From: Deltaproteobacteria bacterium
GTDB taxonomy: Bacteria > Desulfobacterota > Binatia > Binatales > Binataceae
Direction: 5' to 3'
Assembly (NCBI GenBank): GCA_021780225.1
Contig: JAJXZF010000065.1
Location: 1-64,000 of the forward strand
Length of the DNA: 64,000 nucleotides
Positions 24,544 through 34,116 of this stretch are shown in pieces; the first letter of the stretch is position 1; each line of letters begins with the position of its first letter. Made by a program: the position numbers and the translations under genes. The notes under the pieces are model-generated. The model did not search any database. It was not told where the DNA came from and saw nothing but the letters and a program-made list of their open reading frames with translations.

Positions 24544-24627
24544 ATTGGCTCGCTCTTGGTCGCGCCGGAAATTATCGCGAATCGGCGCGGCGCCTATTTT
24601 TTGCGGCAAACGACGGGTTAGAGGCAG

Positions 24628-25872
24628 ATGGCGTTCAAAAATATCCAGGTTCCCAAAGACGGCGAGAAAATCCGGCTGGCCGACGGCAAGCTACACGTGC
24701 CCGACCGGCCGATCATTCCCTTTATCGAGGGCGACGGCACCGGCCCCGATATCTGGCGCGCGTCGCAGTATGTTTTCGACAACGCCGTCGCCAAAGTTTA
24801 CGGCGGCAAACGCAAAATCGCATGGATGGAAGTCTTCGCTGGCGAGAAGCCGTTCAAACTTTGGAATAGCTGGCTGCCCGATGAAACCGTCGAAGCGTTC
24901 AGCGAATACCTAGTCGGCATCAAGGGGCCGCTGACGACCCCGGTCGGCGGCGGCATCCGTTCGCTCAACGTCGCGCTGCGCCAGATGCTCGATCTCTATG
25001 TCTGCCTGCGGCCGGTGCGCTACTTCAGCGGCGTTCCCAGTCCGGTCAAGCATCCCGAGAAGCTCGACGTCGTCATCTTCCGCGAAAACACCGAAGACAT
25101 CTACGCGGGCGTCGAATGGCCGGCCGAGTCGCCCGAAGCCAAGAAGCTCATCAAATTCCTGCAGGACGAGATGGGCGTGACCAAGATTCGCTTTCCCAAC
25201 ACCTCCGGCATCGGCATCAAGCCGGTCTCGCGCGAAGGCTCGGAGCGGTTGATTCGAGCGGCGATCAATTACGCGATCGCGCACAAGCGCAAGAGCGTGA
25301 CCTTTGTCCACAAGGGCAACATCATGAAGTTCACCGAGGGCGCCTTCCGCGATTGGGGTTACGAACTCACCCGGCGCGAGTATCAGGGCAAGGCGGTCGG
25401 ATGGGACGATTGCGGCGGCAATCCGCCGGCCGGACAGATTCTGGTCAAGGATGCGATCGCCGATATCACCCTGCAACAGGTGCTGACGCGGCCCGACGAA
25501 TTCGATGTGGTCGCGACCATGAACCTGAACGGCGACTATTTGTCCGACGCGCTCGCGGCGCAGGTCGGCGGCATCGGCATCGCGCCCGGCGCCAATATCA
25601 ACTACGTCACCGGCCACGCGATCTTCGAGGCGACCCACGGCACGGCGCCCAAGTACGCCGGTCAGGACAAGGTGAATCCGGGTTCGGTGATCCTCTCGGG
25701 CGTCCTGATGTTCGAGTACATGGGATGGCAGGAGGTCGCCGACGCGATTATCCGCGGGATCGAAAAGACGATCGCGAACAAGACCGTCACCTACGATTTC
25801 GAGCGTCTGATGTCGGGCGCGAAGCTGCTCAAGTGCTCGGAATTCGGCAAGGCGATTGTCGAGAATATCTAG
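24628..25872 (+). CDS. icd: NADP-dependent isocitrate dehydrogenase
   Basis: The 414-residue protein matches the E. coli-type homodimeric enzyme in length and order: [68 protein letters not shown] and [17 protein letters not shown]. The [12 protein letters not shown] segment is the NADP-type signature. The Ser in GGGIRSLNV corresponds to the residue that AceK phosphorylates in enterics, so this type of control is possible. It oxidises isocitrate to 2-oxoglutarate in the TCA cycle. It ends in a strong terminator shared with the convergent SnoaL-like gene. The TCA genes mdh and sucCD follow 3-5 kb downstream. Confidence 0.97.
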   Translation: MAFKNIQVPKDGEKIRLADGKLHVPDRPIIPFIEGDGTGPDIWRASQYVFDNAVAKVYGGKRKIAWMEVFAGEKPFKLWNSWLPDETVEAFSEYLVGIKGPLTTPVGGGIRSLNVALRQMLDLYVCLRPVRYFSGVPSPVKHPEKLDVVIFRENTEDIYAGVEWPAESPEAKKLIKFLQDEMGVTKIRFPNTSGIGIKPVSREGSERLIRAAINYAIAHKRKSVTFVHKGNIMKFTEGAFRDWGYELTRREYQGKAVGWDDCGGNPPAGQILVKDAIADITLQQVLTRPDEFDVVATMNLNGDYLSDALAAQVGGIGIAPGANINYVTGHAIFEATHGTAPKYAGQDKVNPGSVILSGVLMFEYMGWQEVADAIIRGIEKTIANKTVTYDFERLMSGAKLLKCSEFGKAIVENI

Positions 25873-25902
25873 CGCCACGTCACGCAAGTTTATTTCACGG
25901 TC

Positions 25903-26018
25903 AGGGATTGCCGGGTCTATGCACGGCAATGACGAAAAGGGCGTTAGCCTCTCTTTCGGGAGCAGAACTGGGCGATAACGAAGCGGAACGTCATGCCCGG
26001 ACTTGATCCGGGCATCCA
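25903..26018. repeat. Dispersed composite palindromic repeat, copy 2
   Basis: It has the same two stem-loops as copy 1. ATTGCCG/CGGCAAT again has a 10-base loop (25907-25930). The 29-base second palindrome (25990-26018) is identical to copy 1. Here the two halves are 60 bases apart rather than about 11, so the unit tolerates internal expansion. It lies between icd and its terminator. Confidence 0.8.
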
Positions 26019-26055
26019 TACCGTGCGCGAGACGGACTGACGATCGGTCGAAATG

Positions 26056-26092
26056 AAAACGGCCGGGGCGATATCTCGTCCCGGCCGTTTTT
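26056..26092. terminator. Strong bidirectional intrinsic terminator
   Basis: AAAACGGCCGGG (26056-26067) and CCCGGCCGTTTT (26080-26091) form a perfect 12-bp stem with a 12-base loop, with A-run and T-run on opposite sides. It serves icd on the plus strand and the SnoaL-like gene on the minus strand. Confidence 0.9.
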
Positions 26093-26143
26093 GATTTTAA
26101 CTTCTGCTTGCCTTGGAATCGCGGAGCGCCGCCTGATGCGGTT

Positions 26144-26662
26144 TCAATGCGTGCGCATCTTCAGCCGATCCGGTTGCGCCCATCCTTCTTTGAGCGGCAC
26201 CATGAAGTACGGAACCAGATCCATCCGTTTGAATTTCCACTGGCCGTTTTGCCGCACGTATTCGTCGTTGTAACGGGCGGCCACTAAAAACGCTTCGCCG
26301 TTATAGATCGGTTTGGCTTCGAGATAGGCGAAGCCCGAGCCGTTGTCGCCGTGCAGATCGATCGTGTGGTTGTGGATGAACTGTTTCACCCACGTGATAC
26401 GCGGCCGGTCCTCGCTAACGCCCGCCGGCCGTTCGCCCAATCCACCAAAGAAGCGCGCGATCTCGGCGCGGCCTTTGGCCTTGCCCAGATGGGCGAAGTC
26501 GAGTTCGCCGTCGGCGGTGAACAAGTCGGGAATGTCCGCGAATTTTCCTTCGTTTACGTATTCATGATACTTATACCGCAAGTCGCGAATCGCCTCGCGA
26601 TCGGTAAGTTCTCGCACCTTCGCTTCGAGTTCCTTGACGCGCGTTTCGAGGTCGGCCGCCAT
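26144..26662 (-). CDS. SnoaL-like (NTF2-fold) protein
   Basis: The 172-residue protein begins with a short coiled coil (LETRVKELEAKVRELTDREAI). It continues as a SnoaL_4-type domain: IRDLRYKYHEYVNEGKFADI, LFTADGELDF, a long central beta sheet with HNHTIDLHGDNGSGFAYLEA, and FLVAARYNDEYVRQNGQWKF. Members are polyketide cyclases, dehydratases or uncharacterised proteins of soil bacteria. A catalytic reading is not possible from motifs alone. It is convergent with icd and ends at the shared terminator. Confidence 0.8.
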   Translation of the reverse strand: MAADLETRVKELEAKVRELTDREAIRDLRYKYHEYVNEGKFADIPDLFTADGELDFAHLGKAKGRAEIARFFGGLGERPAGVSEDRPRITWVKQFIHNHTIDLHGDNGSGFAYLEAKPIYNGEAFLVAARYNDEYVRQNGQWKFKRMDLVPYFMVPLKEGWAQPDRLKMRTH

Positions 26663-26811
26663 CTCCGCTTTGCCTCCTTTGTCTGCGATTCGCCCTAACT
26701 ATCACGCCCGCCGCCGATCGCCAAAACGCGCATCGCGGCCAATTGCGAATTGACGCTTTGCGGTCCGACGATGCAAGCTTGGCCGCAATCCCATCGCCGG
26801 GCGAGGTCGCG

Positions 26812-28572
26812 ATGAACACGCTGGTTCCCACCGATGCTGAACAGAAGTTGATCGAGGCGGCGCGCAACGGCCTGCCCGCCGATCTGGGATCGGCTAACGA
26901 AGCTGAAAACGATCCCGCCAACGGCGACGGTTGGGGCCCTGCGCGCACAATTCGCGCGGAAATCATCTATGCGCTCGCGACGGGTGCGCGCGCCGATTGG
27001 CCGGTCCATCCGAAAGGAATTCAGTTGTATGGCGCGCGGATCGAAGGCCAATTTGATTTCAGCGACGCGGAGCTTCGATGTCGTTTGATACTCAAACATT
27101 GCAGCATTGAAAAGCAAATAATTTTCGATGACTCCACAACTCGCTCAATTGAATTAACCGGCAGCGTCATTGCGGGAATCGTGGCGAATCGGATGGCTGT
27201 GCGCGGTTCCTTCGTTCTTCAAAAGGTTAGGGCGGTCGGCGAGGTCAAAATTTTAGGCGCGAAAATCTCTGGCCAGTTTGATTGTGCGCAGGCTCGATTC
27301 AGCAACCGAAATGGCCCTGCGCTTATCGCGGACGGCACCAGCATTGAAGGCGGAGCGTTCCTTAACGAAGGATTCGCCGCGATTGGCATGGTCAGGTTTG
27401 GAGGGGCACGGATCGCCAATCAACTGAACTGTCGCGACGGACATTTCCGCTCCAATGCTGAGCGTGCTCCCGCACTGGCGTTGGATGGTTTGAAAGCGGA
27501 TCGGCTTCTTCTTGATCTAGGATTTAAAGCAATCGGCGAAGTCAGATTGCTAGGCGCCGAGATCCGGAGTCAATTGAGTTGCCGATGCGGTTCCTTCCAG
27601 AATCCAACGGGGTTCGCGCTATCCGCTGACGGCGCGACCATCAATGGCCATGTTTTTCTTGACGAAAAATTCGAGTCCGTTGGCGAGGTGAGATTTATCG
27701 GGGCAAGAATGTTGAAAGATATATCTTGTGAGGGCGGAAAATTTGACCATCTGAATCTCCAACGAGCTCAGGTTTCCGGAATCCTGTTCATGCGCGGGTT
27801 AACGGACGCCGCGCAGAGCCGGATCGATCTTACGCATGCACGGATTGGTCAACTGGCCGACGACCAAGCCAGTTGGCCAGCCAAGGGAAACTTCCATATC
27901 GACGGGTTTGAATACGACGCGATTGTTGAAGGTTCGCCGCGAGACGCGAAGTCACGGCTGGAATGGCTTGACCGGGCGCCAGAAAAAGGCTTTTCAACGC
28001 AACCCTACGAGCAACTCGAAAAGGTATTGCGCGCTTCCGGCGACGAACGCGGCGCGGTCGAAGTTTACATCGCGAAACGTCGCGCGATTCGGGAAAAAGG
28101 CCAGATGAGTCGGCCGGCGCGCGCATGGGATCGAACTCTCGATTGCGCCGTTGGCTACGGCTACAGGGTAGGGCGCATCTGCCTTCCGGCATCGGTCATT
28201 GTCCTTTTGGGCTCCGTTCTTTTTTGGTTGTGGTTCTATAGCGGTCAACCACCATCCGTGATCACGCCAACCGTCGTTTCGTCTTTCCAAAATGCCACAA
28301 CGGCGCATGCGGGCGATGTCATTCACACGAAACCGCCCGCGCATCCGGTTCGAGAATGCGCCAACCATGCGTTACATTCATTTTTCTATTCGCTCGAAGT
28401 TTTCCTGCCCTTCGACGGAACGCCGTGGCGGTCCAGCCCGCCGCTCTACTCACGCCATCCCGACGATTTGTGGTTTTACGCGATCGAGGCATGGTGCGTA
28501 ATCGAAGAGCTGCTCGGCTGGCTGGCCGCAGGCTTGATTGCCGCCGCCGCCGCGGGCGTGATCCAGAAATAA
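26812..28572 (+). CDS. Repeat-built membrane-anchored protein (family often labelled membrane-associated oxidoreductase; function unknown)
   Basis: The ATG at 26812 (preceded by GCGAGG) gives 586 residues. A periodic region has units starting GEVKILGA (143), GMVRFGGA (192), GEVRLLGA (242) and GEVRFIGA (291), so the period is 49-50 residues. Each unit ends with a FL-x-EGF/DEKF-like turn, and Cys recurs in QFDC, QLNC, QLSC and DISC. This suggests stacked beta-solenoid coils. Two membrane segments lie near the C-terminus (about 458-480 and 556-584). A linker of about 75 residues between them is probably outside. Base composition is lower in GC than the neighbours, hinting at transfer. Homologues are known in actinobacteria, but the name reflects no proven reaction. 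Confidence 0.75.
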   Translation: MNTLVPTDAEQKLIEAARNGLPADLGSANEAENDPANGDGWGPARTIRAEIIYALATGARADWPVHPKGIQLYGARIEGQFDFSDAELRCRLILKHCSIEKQIIFDDSTTRSIELTGSVIAGIVANRMAVRGSFVLQKVRAVGEVKILGAKISGQFDCAQARFSNRNGPALIADGTSIEGGAFLNEGFAAIGMVRFGGARIANQLNCRDGHFRSNAERAPALALDGLKADRLLLDLGFKAIGEVRLLGAEIRSQLSCRCGSFQNPTGFALSADGATINGHVFLDEKFESVGEVRFIGARMLKDISCEGGKFDHLNLQRAQVSGILFMRGLTDAAQSRIDLTHARIGQLADDQASWPAKGNFHIDGFEYDAIVEGSPRDAKSRLEWLDRAPEKGFSTQPYEQLEKVLRASGDERGAVEVYIAKRRAIREKGQMSRPARAWDRTLDCAVGYGYRVGRICLPASVIVLLGSVLFWLWFYSGQPPSVITPTVVSSFQNATTAHAGDVIHTKPPAHPVRECANHALHSFFYSLEVFLPFDGTPWRSSPPLYSRHPDDLWFYAIEAWCVIEELLGWLAAGLIAAAAAGVIQK

Positions 28573-28767
28573 CGGCGCGACGCTCTGGGGGTCGGCTTCA
28601 CATCGCGGCGCGGGGTTGCTATTAAAACGTGGCCCTGCGCGAGATCGCGTTCGCTTGCGAAAAAGCGGGCGCAATGAAATGTTCGGGTATCAGCAAGAGC
28701 GAAATCATTCAGGCGCGAATATAAGCGCGGCTCACGTCGCGCGGCGCCGGAAAATCCGGTTGGAACA

Positions 28768-29709
28768 GTGGCGAAGCGAAGAAAAATAGCCTTTATCGGC
28801 GCCGGCAACGTCGGCGCGACCTGCGCCCATCTGTGCTTTTTGCGCAGCCTCGGCGACATCCTGCTCTACGACATTATCGACGGCCTGCCGCAGGGCAAGG
28901 CGCTCGACATGCTCGAATCGGCGCCCGTGCTCGGCGTCGACGTGAACGTCGGCGGCTCGACCGATATCAAAGATATCGCTGGCGCGGACTGCATCGTCGT
29001 GACCTCCGGCTCGCCGCGCAAGCCCGGGATGAGCCGCGACGATCTGCTCAAGATCAACGCCGGCGTGATGAACACGGTCGGCAAGGCGATCAAGGAGCAT
29101 GCGCCCGGCGCGTTCGTGATCGTCGTGACCAATCCGCTCGACGCGATGGTCACGCAGATCAAGCGCGTCACCGGACTGCCCAAGAATCGCATCGTCGGCC
29201 AGGCCGGCGTGCTCGATTCGGCGCGCTACCGCACCTTCCTCGCGGCGGAGCTGAACGTTTCGGTCGGCAGCGTGAGCGCGATGGTCCTCGGCGGGCATGG
29301 CGACGACATGGTGCCGATCCGCAGCTACACCACCGTCGGCGGCCAGCCGGTCGATCGGCTGATCGCCGCGAAGCGCCTTGAGGAAATCGAGGTTCGCACG
29401 CGCAACGGCGGCGCCGAGATCGTCAATCTGATGAAGACCTCGTCGTATTACGCCGCGGGTTCGGCGGTTTATCGGATGGTCGAGGCGTACATGCTCGATC
29501 GCAAGGAAGTCCTGCCGGCCGCCGCGTATCTCGAAGGCGAATACGGCGTCAACGGCCTGTTCGCGGGCGTGCCGGTCGTGATCGGCGGCGGCGGCGTCGA
29601 GCGAATCGTGCAGATCGACCTGACTCCGGCGGAGAAGCAGGCCTTTGATTCATCGGTCGCGCACGTGCGCGAATTGGTCGAGGCGATGGACAAGGCGATC
29701 GCCGGCTGA
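28768..29709 (+). CDS. mdh: Malate dehydrogenase (LDH-like type)
   Basis: The GTG at 28768 starts a 313-residue protein. It has the Rossmann motif FIGAGNVGATCAH, NAD-binding VTSGSPRKPGMSRDDLL, catalytic region VVTNPLDAMV, QAGVLDSARYRTF and GGHGDDMVP with the active-site His. The Arg-rich coenzyme loop SRDDLL and the GHGDDMVPIRSYTTVGG stretch are typical of LDH-like malate dehydrogenases. It oxidises malate to oxaloacetate in the TCA cycle. It lies upstream of a beta-helix gene and sucCD on the same strand. Confidence 0.95.
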   Translation: MAKRRKIAFIGAGNVGATCAHLCFLRSLGDILLYDIIDGLPQGKALDMLESAPVLGVDVNVGGSTDIKDIAGADCIVVTSGSPRKPGMSRDDLLKINAGVMNTVGKAIKEHAPGAFVIVVTNPLDAMVTQIKRVTGLPKNRIVGQAGVLDSARYRTFLAAELNVSVGSVSAMVLGGHGDDMVPIRSYTTVGGQPVDRLIAAKRLEEIEVRTRNGGAEIVNLMKTSSYYAAGSAVYRMVEAYMLDRKEVLPAAAYLEGEYGVNGLFAGVPVVIGGGGVERIVQIDLTPAEKQAFDSSVAHVRELVEAMDKAIAG

Positions 29710-29817
29710 AGCCGCGCTTGGATGGTTCGATAGCACTAATGCGCCGCGAGCGCGGAATCCGGCGTTACTTGGCAGCGCCGGTCGATGCGTTCGCCGGGAA
29801 ATCGGAGGGGGAGTCGA

Positions 29818-31098
29818 ATGGTTCGTAAGATGTTGGCGGCGACCGCGATCGCCGCGGTTGGGGTCATGTTCGCCTGTGCGGAAGTTTTTGCGAGCACGCT
29901 CTGCGTGAATCCCGCCGGGTCGGGCAGATGTTTGAAAACGATTGGACAGGCCGTCAGCAGCGCATCGCCCGGCGACACGATCAACGTGGCCGCGGGAACA
30001 TACGCCGAGCAGGTGACGATTACTGAATCGCTGTCGTTGGTCGGGGTGAACGCGAAGAAGGTGATTATCGACGCGAGCAACTTGCCCAACGGCGTCACGA
30101 TCGGCGCTTTCCCCGGCGAGCCGACCACCGGCGTAACGGTGAGCGGTTTCACGGTCGAAAACGCGCAATTTGAAGGAATCCTGGCGCAGAACGCCAGCGA
30201 AATTACGATCGCGAACAATATCGTGACAGGCAACAATCTGGCGCTCTCCAACGGCGCATGTCCCGATTTGCCATCGCAGGAAACGAACGAAAGTTTCGAC
30301 TGCGGCGAGGGCATCCATCTGATGGGCGTGTATCATTCGAACGTCATCGGCAATGTTTCAAACAACAACGCGGGCGGCATTCTTCTCAGCGATGACGCGG
30401 TCGGTCCAACCCATGACAACCTGCTCATGAACAATCGCGTTTTCGACAATGCGTCGGATTGCGGCATCACCCTCGCGTCGCATGTGACTTGCGCGACGCC
30501 GCCTTGTACCGTTGATCCTTTCGGCGTGCATCACAACACCATCTCCAACAACGTATCGAACCACAACGGAACAGGCCCGCACGGCGATGGCGCCGGAGTG
30601 GGCATCTTCGCATCGGCCCCTGGAACCGCGGCGTACGGCAACGTTGTCACCGGCAATATCCTGACCGACAACAATTTGCCGGGCGTGGCGATGCACAGCC
30701 ATGCGCCTTTCCAGAATCTGGACGGCAATGTGATCATCAACAATACGATCGCGGGCAACGGCGCCGACACTGCGGACACGAAGACCACCGGTACGACCGG
30801 AATCAATCTCTTTTCCTCCGGCGGTACGGCGGTTAACGGCACGATTATCGCCGGCAACACCATCAAGCGCGAAAAGGTCGCCGTGTTCGTCCATGATGAG
30901 GCCGATACCAGCGTCGAAGTTCATTCTAACAATTTGCAAACCGGGCCTCATTCGACCGGAATTGCCAACGACGGCGACGGCAACGTCAACGGCTCGGTCA
31001 ATTGGTGGGGATGCGCGAAGGGTCCGGGGCAGCACGGCTGCGCCGACGTGAACGGTACGGTTACGACCGATCCGGCATTGCGTCAGCCGGTTAAATAA
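29818..31098 (+). CDS. Secreted right-handed beta-helix protein
   Basis: The ATG at 29818 has a strong site (GGAGGGGGAG) and gives a 426-residue protein with a Sec signal peptide (cleavage near residue 25, VFA). The mature part has parallel beta-helix (Pbh1/NosD-like) repeats rich in Asn and Gly. Examples are SEITIANNIVTGNNLAL, NVVTGNILTDNNLPGVAM and NGTIIAGNTIKREKVAVFV. Several Cys-containing loops could form disulfides. Such proteins are often polysaccharide lyases, epimerases or adhesins, but no catalytic motif is visible. It interrupts the mdh-sucCD run and ends just before sucC. Function unknown. Confidence 0.8.
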   Translation: MVRKMLAATAIAAVGVMFACAEVFASTLCVNPAGSGRCLKTIGQAVSSASPGDTINVAAGTYAEQVTITESLSLVGVNAKKVIIDASNLPNGVTIGAFPGEPTTGVTVSGFTVENAQFEGILAQNASEITIANNIVTGNNLALSNGACPDLPSQETNESFDCGEGIHLMGVYHSNVIGNVSNNNAGGILLSDDAVGPTHDNLLMNNRVFDNASDCGITLASHVTCATPPCTVDPFGVHHNTISNNVSNHNGTGPHGDGAGVGIFASAPGTAAYGNVVTGNILTDNNLPGVAMHSHAPFQNLDGNVIINNTIAGNGADTADTKTTGTTGINLFSSGGTAVNGTIIAGNTIKREKVAVFVHDEADTSVEVHSNNLQTGPHSTGIANDGDGNVNGSVNWWGCAKGPGQHGCADVNGTVTTDPALRQPVK

Positions 31099-31153
31099 TG
31101 CGGCCCGCGCAAAGGCCGCGCGAGCGTGACGTTGGGCTAAGTTAGGGTAAAGC

Positions 31154-32329
31154 ATGAATATTCACGAATTTCAGGCCAAACAGGTGCTCGCGCGTTTCGG
31201 CGCGCCAGTCCCCAAAGGACATCCCGCATCGACGCCCGAGGAGGCCGCCAAGGCGTTCGAGTTGCTGAGCCAGCCCAAGGCCGTCGTCAAGGCGCAAATC
31301 CACGCCGGCGGACGCGGCAAAGCGGGCGGCGTCAAGCTGATTTCCAGCGCGGCGGAAGCGCGCGATTTCGCCGCCAAGCTGCTCGGCAAGCCTCTGGTGA
31401 CGCATCAGACCGGTCCGCAGGGCCGGGTGGTGCGGCGCGTCTATGTCGAGCAGGCGAGCGAGGTCGCGCGCGAGTTGTACCTTGGGATGGTCGTCGATCG
31501 GAAGGCGCAGAGCGTCGCCGTGATCGCCAGCACCGAGGGCGGGATGGAAATCGAGGAGGTCGCGGCGAAAACGCCCGATCGCATCCTGACCGAGCCGATC
31601 GACCCGGTAATCGGCCTGGGTGGTTTCCAGGCGCGAAAAATCGCGTTTGCGCTCGGTCTGCGCGACAAACAGGTGGGACAGTTCGGCGCGTTGCTCGGAG
31701 CGCTCTACAAGGCGTTTCTCGAAACCGACGCTTCGCTGATCGAAATCAATCCGCTGGTCGTGACCAGGGACGGCTCGGTGATCTGTCTGGACGCCAAGAT
31801 GTCGTTCGACGACAACGGACTCTTCCGTCACGCCGACATCCGCGAATTGCGCGATCCAAATGAAGAGGATCCGGCCGAGACCGAGGCGTCGAAATTCGAT
31901 CTCAGCTACGTCCATCTGGACGGCAACATCGGATGCATGGTCAACGGCGCGGGCCTCGCGATGGCGACGATGGATATCGTCAAGTATTACGGCGCCGAAC
32001 CGGCCAATTTCCTCGACGTTGGCGGCGGCGCCAGCTCGCAAAAGGTCGCTGCGGCCTTCCGTATCCTGCTCTCCGACGACCGCGTCAAGGCCGTCCTCAT
32101 CAACATCTTCGGCGGCATCATGCTGTGCGACGTGCTGGCGCAGGGCGTCGTTGACGCGGCGCGCGAGGTCAAGCTGAGCGTGCCGCTGGTGGTGCGGATG
32201 GAAGGCACGAACGTCGCCAAGGGCAAGCAAATTCTCAAGGACTCGGGCATCAAGGTGATCGCCGCCAGCGACATGGCCGACGCCGCCCGGCGCGTGGTCG
32301 AAGCGATCGGCCGGCGCGCCCAGGCCTGA
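31154..32329 (+). CDS. sucC: Succinyl-CoA synthetase (ADP-forming), beta subunit
   Basis: The 391-residue protein begins [20 protein letters not shown]. It has the ATP-grasp part with [19 protein letters not shown] and [11 protein letters not shown], then the CoA-ligase-type domain with [19 protein letters not shown] and [17 protein letters not shown]. With SucD it converts succinyl-CoA, ADP and phosphate to succinate, CoA and ATP in the TCA cycle. sucD starts 15 bases after its stop codon, as usual. Confidence 0.97.
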   Translation: MNIHEFQAKQVLARFGAPVPKGHPASTPEEAAKAFELLSQPKAVVKAQIHAGGRGKAGGVKLISSAAEARDFAAKLLGKPLVTHQTGPQGRVVRRVYVEQASEVARELYLGMVVDRKAQSVAVIASTEGGMEIEEVAAKTPDRILTEPIDPVIGLGGFQARKIAFALGLRDKQVGQFGALLGALYKAFLETDASLIEINPLVVTRDGSVICLDAKMSFDDNGLFRHADIRELRDPNEEDPAETEASKFDLSYVHLDGNIGCMVNGAGLAMATMDIVKYYGAEPANFLDVGGGASSQKVAAAFRILLSDDRVKAVLINIFGGIMLCDVLAQGVVDAAREVKLSVPLVVRMEGTNVAKGKQILKDSGIKVIAASDMADAARRVVEAIGRRAQA

Positions 32330-32344
32330 AAGAGCGACATTGCG

Positions 32345-33226
32345 ATGAGCATTCTGGTTAACAAGAACACTCGCGTTCTGACTCAGGGAATCACCGGCGC
32401 CACGGGCCAGATTCATACCCGGGCGTGCAAAGAATACGGCACGCAGATGGTCGGCGGCGTCGTCCCCGGCAAGGGCGGCACGGATTTCGAGGGCATCCCG
32501 ATTTTCGATACGGTCGAGCAGGCGCGCAAGGCGACCGGCGCCAACGCGACGGTTATCTATGTGCCGCCGCCATTCGCGGCCGACGCGATCCTTGAAGCGG
32601 TCGCCGCCGGCATCGAGCTGGTCATCTGCATCACCGAGGGCGTGCCGGTGCTCGATATGGTCAAGGTCAGCCGCTACATGCGCGGCTCGAAAAGCCGGCT
32701 GATCGGCCCCAACTGTCCTGGCGTGATCACGCCTGGCGAATGCAAAATCGGCATCATGCCCGGTTATATCCACAAGCCGGGCGATATCGGCGTGGTTTCG
32801 CGCTCCGGCACGCTCACCTATGAAGCGGTCTATCAGCTTACCCAGCTCGGCATCGGGCAATCGAGTTGCGTCGGAATCGGCGGCGATCCGATCGTCGGCA
32901 GCGGCCATATCGACATCCTGAAGCTTTTCAATGAAGATCCCGGCACCCGCGCCGTGATTATGATCGGCGAGATCGGCGGCACGGCCGAAGAAGAGTCCGC
33001 GCAATATATCAAGGAAAACTTCAAGAAACCGGTGGTGGCGTTTATCGCCGGCCAGACCGCGCCGAAAGGGCGCCGGATGGGCCACGCGGGCGCGATCATT
33101 TCGGGCGGACGCGGAACGGCCGCCGACAAAATCGCCGCGCTCAAAGCGGCAGGCATCGCGGTCGCGATGAGTCCGGCGGAACTCGGCGTCACGATGAAGT
33201 CGCTGCTTGACGGCAAAGCCGCCTGA
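32345..33226 (+). CDS. sucD: Succinyl-CoA synthetase (ADP-forming), alpha subunit
   Basis: The 293-residue alpha subunit has the CoA-binding N-terminus [16 protein letters not shown], the middle [20 protein letters not shown] and the phosphohistidine segment [17 protein letters not shown] (His about residue 246), which carries the phosphate during catalysis. It forms the tight sucCD pair with the preceding gene, followed by ndk 40 bases later. ndk can use the ATP made here for nucleotide balancing, a recurrent arrangement. Confidence 0.97.
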   Translation: MSILVNKNTRVLTQGITGATGQIHTRACKEYGTQMVGGVVPGKGGTDFEGIPIFDTVEQARKATGANATVIYVPPPFAADAILEAVAAGIELVICITEGVPVLDMVKVSRYMRGSKSRLIGPNCPGVITPGECKIGIMPGYIHKPGDIGVVSRSGTLTYEAVYQLTQLGIGQSSCVGIGGDPIVGSGHIDILKLFNEDPGTRAVIMIGEIGGTAEEESAQYIKENFKKPVVAFIAGQTAPKGRRMGHAGAIISGGRGTAADKIAALKAAGIAVAMSPAELGVTMKSLLDGKAA

Positions 33227-33266
33227 AACAACCCCTAAAAATTAAAGCAATACTTTAGATTTTTCA

Positions 33267-33683
33267 ATGGAACGAACCTTCGCGATAATCAAGCCCGACG
33301 CGGTCGCCCGTCATCTGATTGGCGATATCGTCAAACGGATCGAGGCGAGCGGCCTCAAAATTGTCGGGATGCGGCTGGTGCGCCTCGCGCGCGCCGAAGC
33401 CGAAACTTTCTACGACGTCCACAAAGCACGCCCCTTCTATGGTTCACTCTGCGACTACATGACCTCCGGGCCGGTCGTCGTGATGGCGCTGGAGGGCGAC
33501 GGCGCGATCAAGCGCTGGCGCGACCTGATGGGCGCGACGGATCCGGCCAAGGCCGATCCGGGCACGATCCGGCGCGATTTTGGCCAGAACGTGGAGCAAA
33601 ACGCGACGCACGGCTCCGACGCGCCCGAGACCGCGGCCCGCGAGTTGGCTTTCTTCTTCCGCACCTCGGAATTGACCGTGTGA
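33267..33683 (+). CDS. ndk: Nucleoside diphosphate kinase
   Basis: The 138-residue protein starts [19 protein letters not shown] and has NATHGSD with the phosphorylated His115, plus [15 protein letters not shown] and [11 protein letters not shown]. It transfers the gamma phosphate of ATP to nucleoside diphosphates in the cytoplasm. The C-terminus ([13 protein letters not shown]) is normal. It is the last gene of the sucCD-ndk run and is convergent with the accessory genes on the minus strand, with only 19 bases between stop codons. Confidence 0.96.
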   Translation: MERTFAIIKPDAVARHLIGDIVKRIEASGLKIVGMRLVRLARAEAETFYDVHKARPFYGSLCDYMTSGPVVVMALEGDGAIKRWRDLMGATDPAKADPGTIRRDFGQNVEQNATHGSDAPETAARELAFFFRTSELTV

Positions 33684-33702
33684 ACGGAGATCGGATGGTT
33701 AT

Positions 33703-34116
33703 TCAGGCGTTTTCGAGGGCCGATCCGCCACGTTTCGCCTGTAACAGGGCCGTGTTTTCGAGTATTTTCCGATTGACCGGTTCGGTTATATCCAGCGGAA
33801 ATGCGCAGCCGTCAACTTCGATGCGAGCTTGCGTTATGAGCTTGAGCGTGACGCGGCCTCGGCTTGCGAAATGAGCAAGCATCCGTTTGTTGAGGCGGAT
33901 ATGCGTCCGCTGAGACGGTCCTGGATTTCTGTAATGAGCAGCGCGCCGCCGTAGATTGTCGGTTTCGCCGATATAGTTCGATTCGGTTGGCCCTCCCAAA
34001 AACTGAAAACAGTAAACCGCCGGCCGCGCGTCAAGATCCGGAAAGAGCAATTTTCCGGATGAATCCTGCAAAATTTCACCAACCTCTATCCATTCATAAT
34101 CAATAACCAGCTTCAT
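33703..34116 (-). CDS. GIY-YIG nuclease domain protein
   Basis: The 137-residue protein has AVY at residues 33-35 and YIG at 48-50 in ESNYIGETDNLRRRAAHYR, which also supplies the Arg (56-58) and His61 of the GIY-YIG core. The likely metal-binding Glu is Glu120 in NRKILENTALL. The first 30 residues are an extra beta-strand segment. The family cuts DNA, as in restriction enzymes, UvrC or homing nucleases. It overlaps the upstream YaaA-like/HEPN gene by four bases (ATGA), so both are translated as a unit. The DNA is visibly lower in GC than the flanking ndk and rlmN, a sign of acquisition. Confidence 0.78.
   Translation of the reverse strand: MKLVIDYEWIEVGEILQDSSGKLLFPDLDARPAVYCFQFLGGPTESNYIGETDNLRRRAAHYRNPGPSQRTHIRLNKRMLAHFASRGRVTLKLITQARIEVDGCAFPLDITEPVNRKILENTALLQAKRGGSALENA

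Noticed and set aside
24386-24627. Extension of the acyl-CoA dehydrogenase remnant toward icd
   Set aside because: Translation in all minus frames upstream of the TAG gives no acyl-CoA dehydrogenase motifs; only the 50-codon segment is convincing.
31142-33085. 647-codon minus-strand open frame opposite sucC and sucD
   Set aside because: It is a codon-bias shadow of the high-GC sucCD genes, whose plus-strand products are unmistakable. The antisense product has no recognisable domain.
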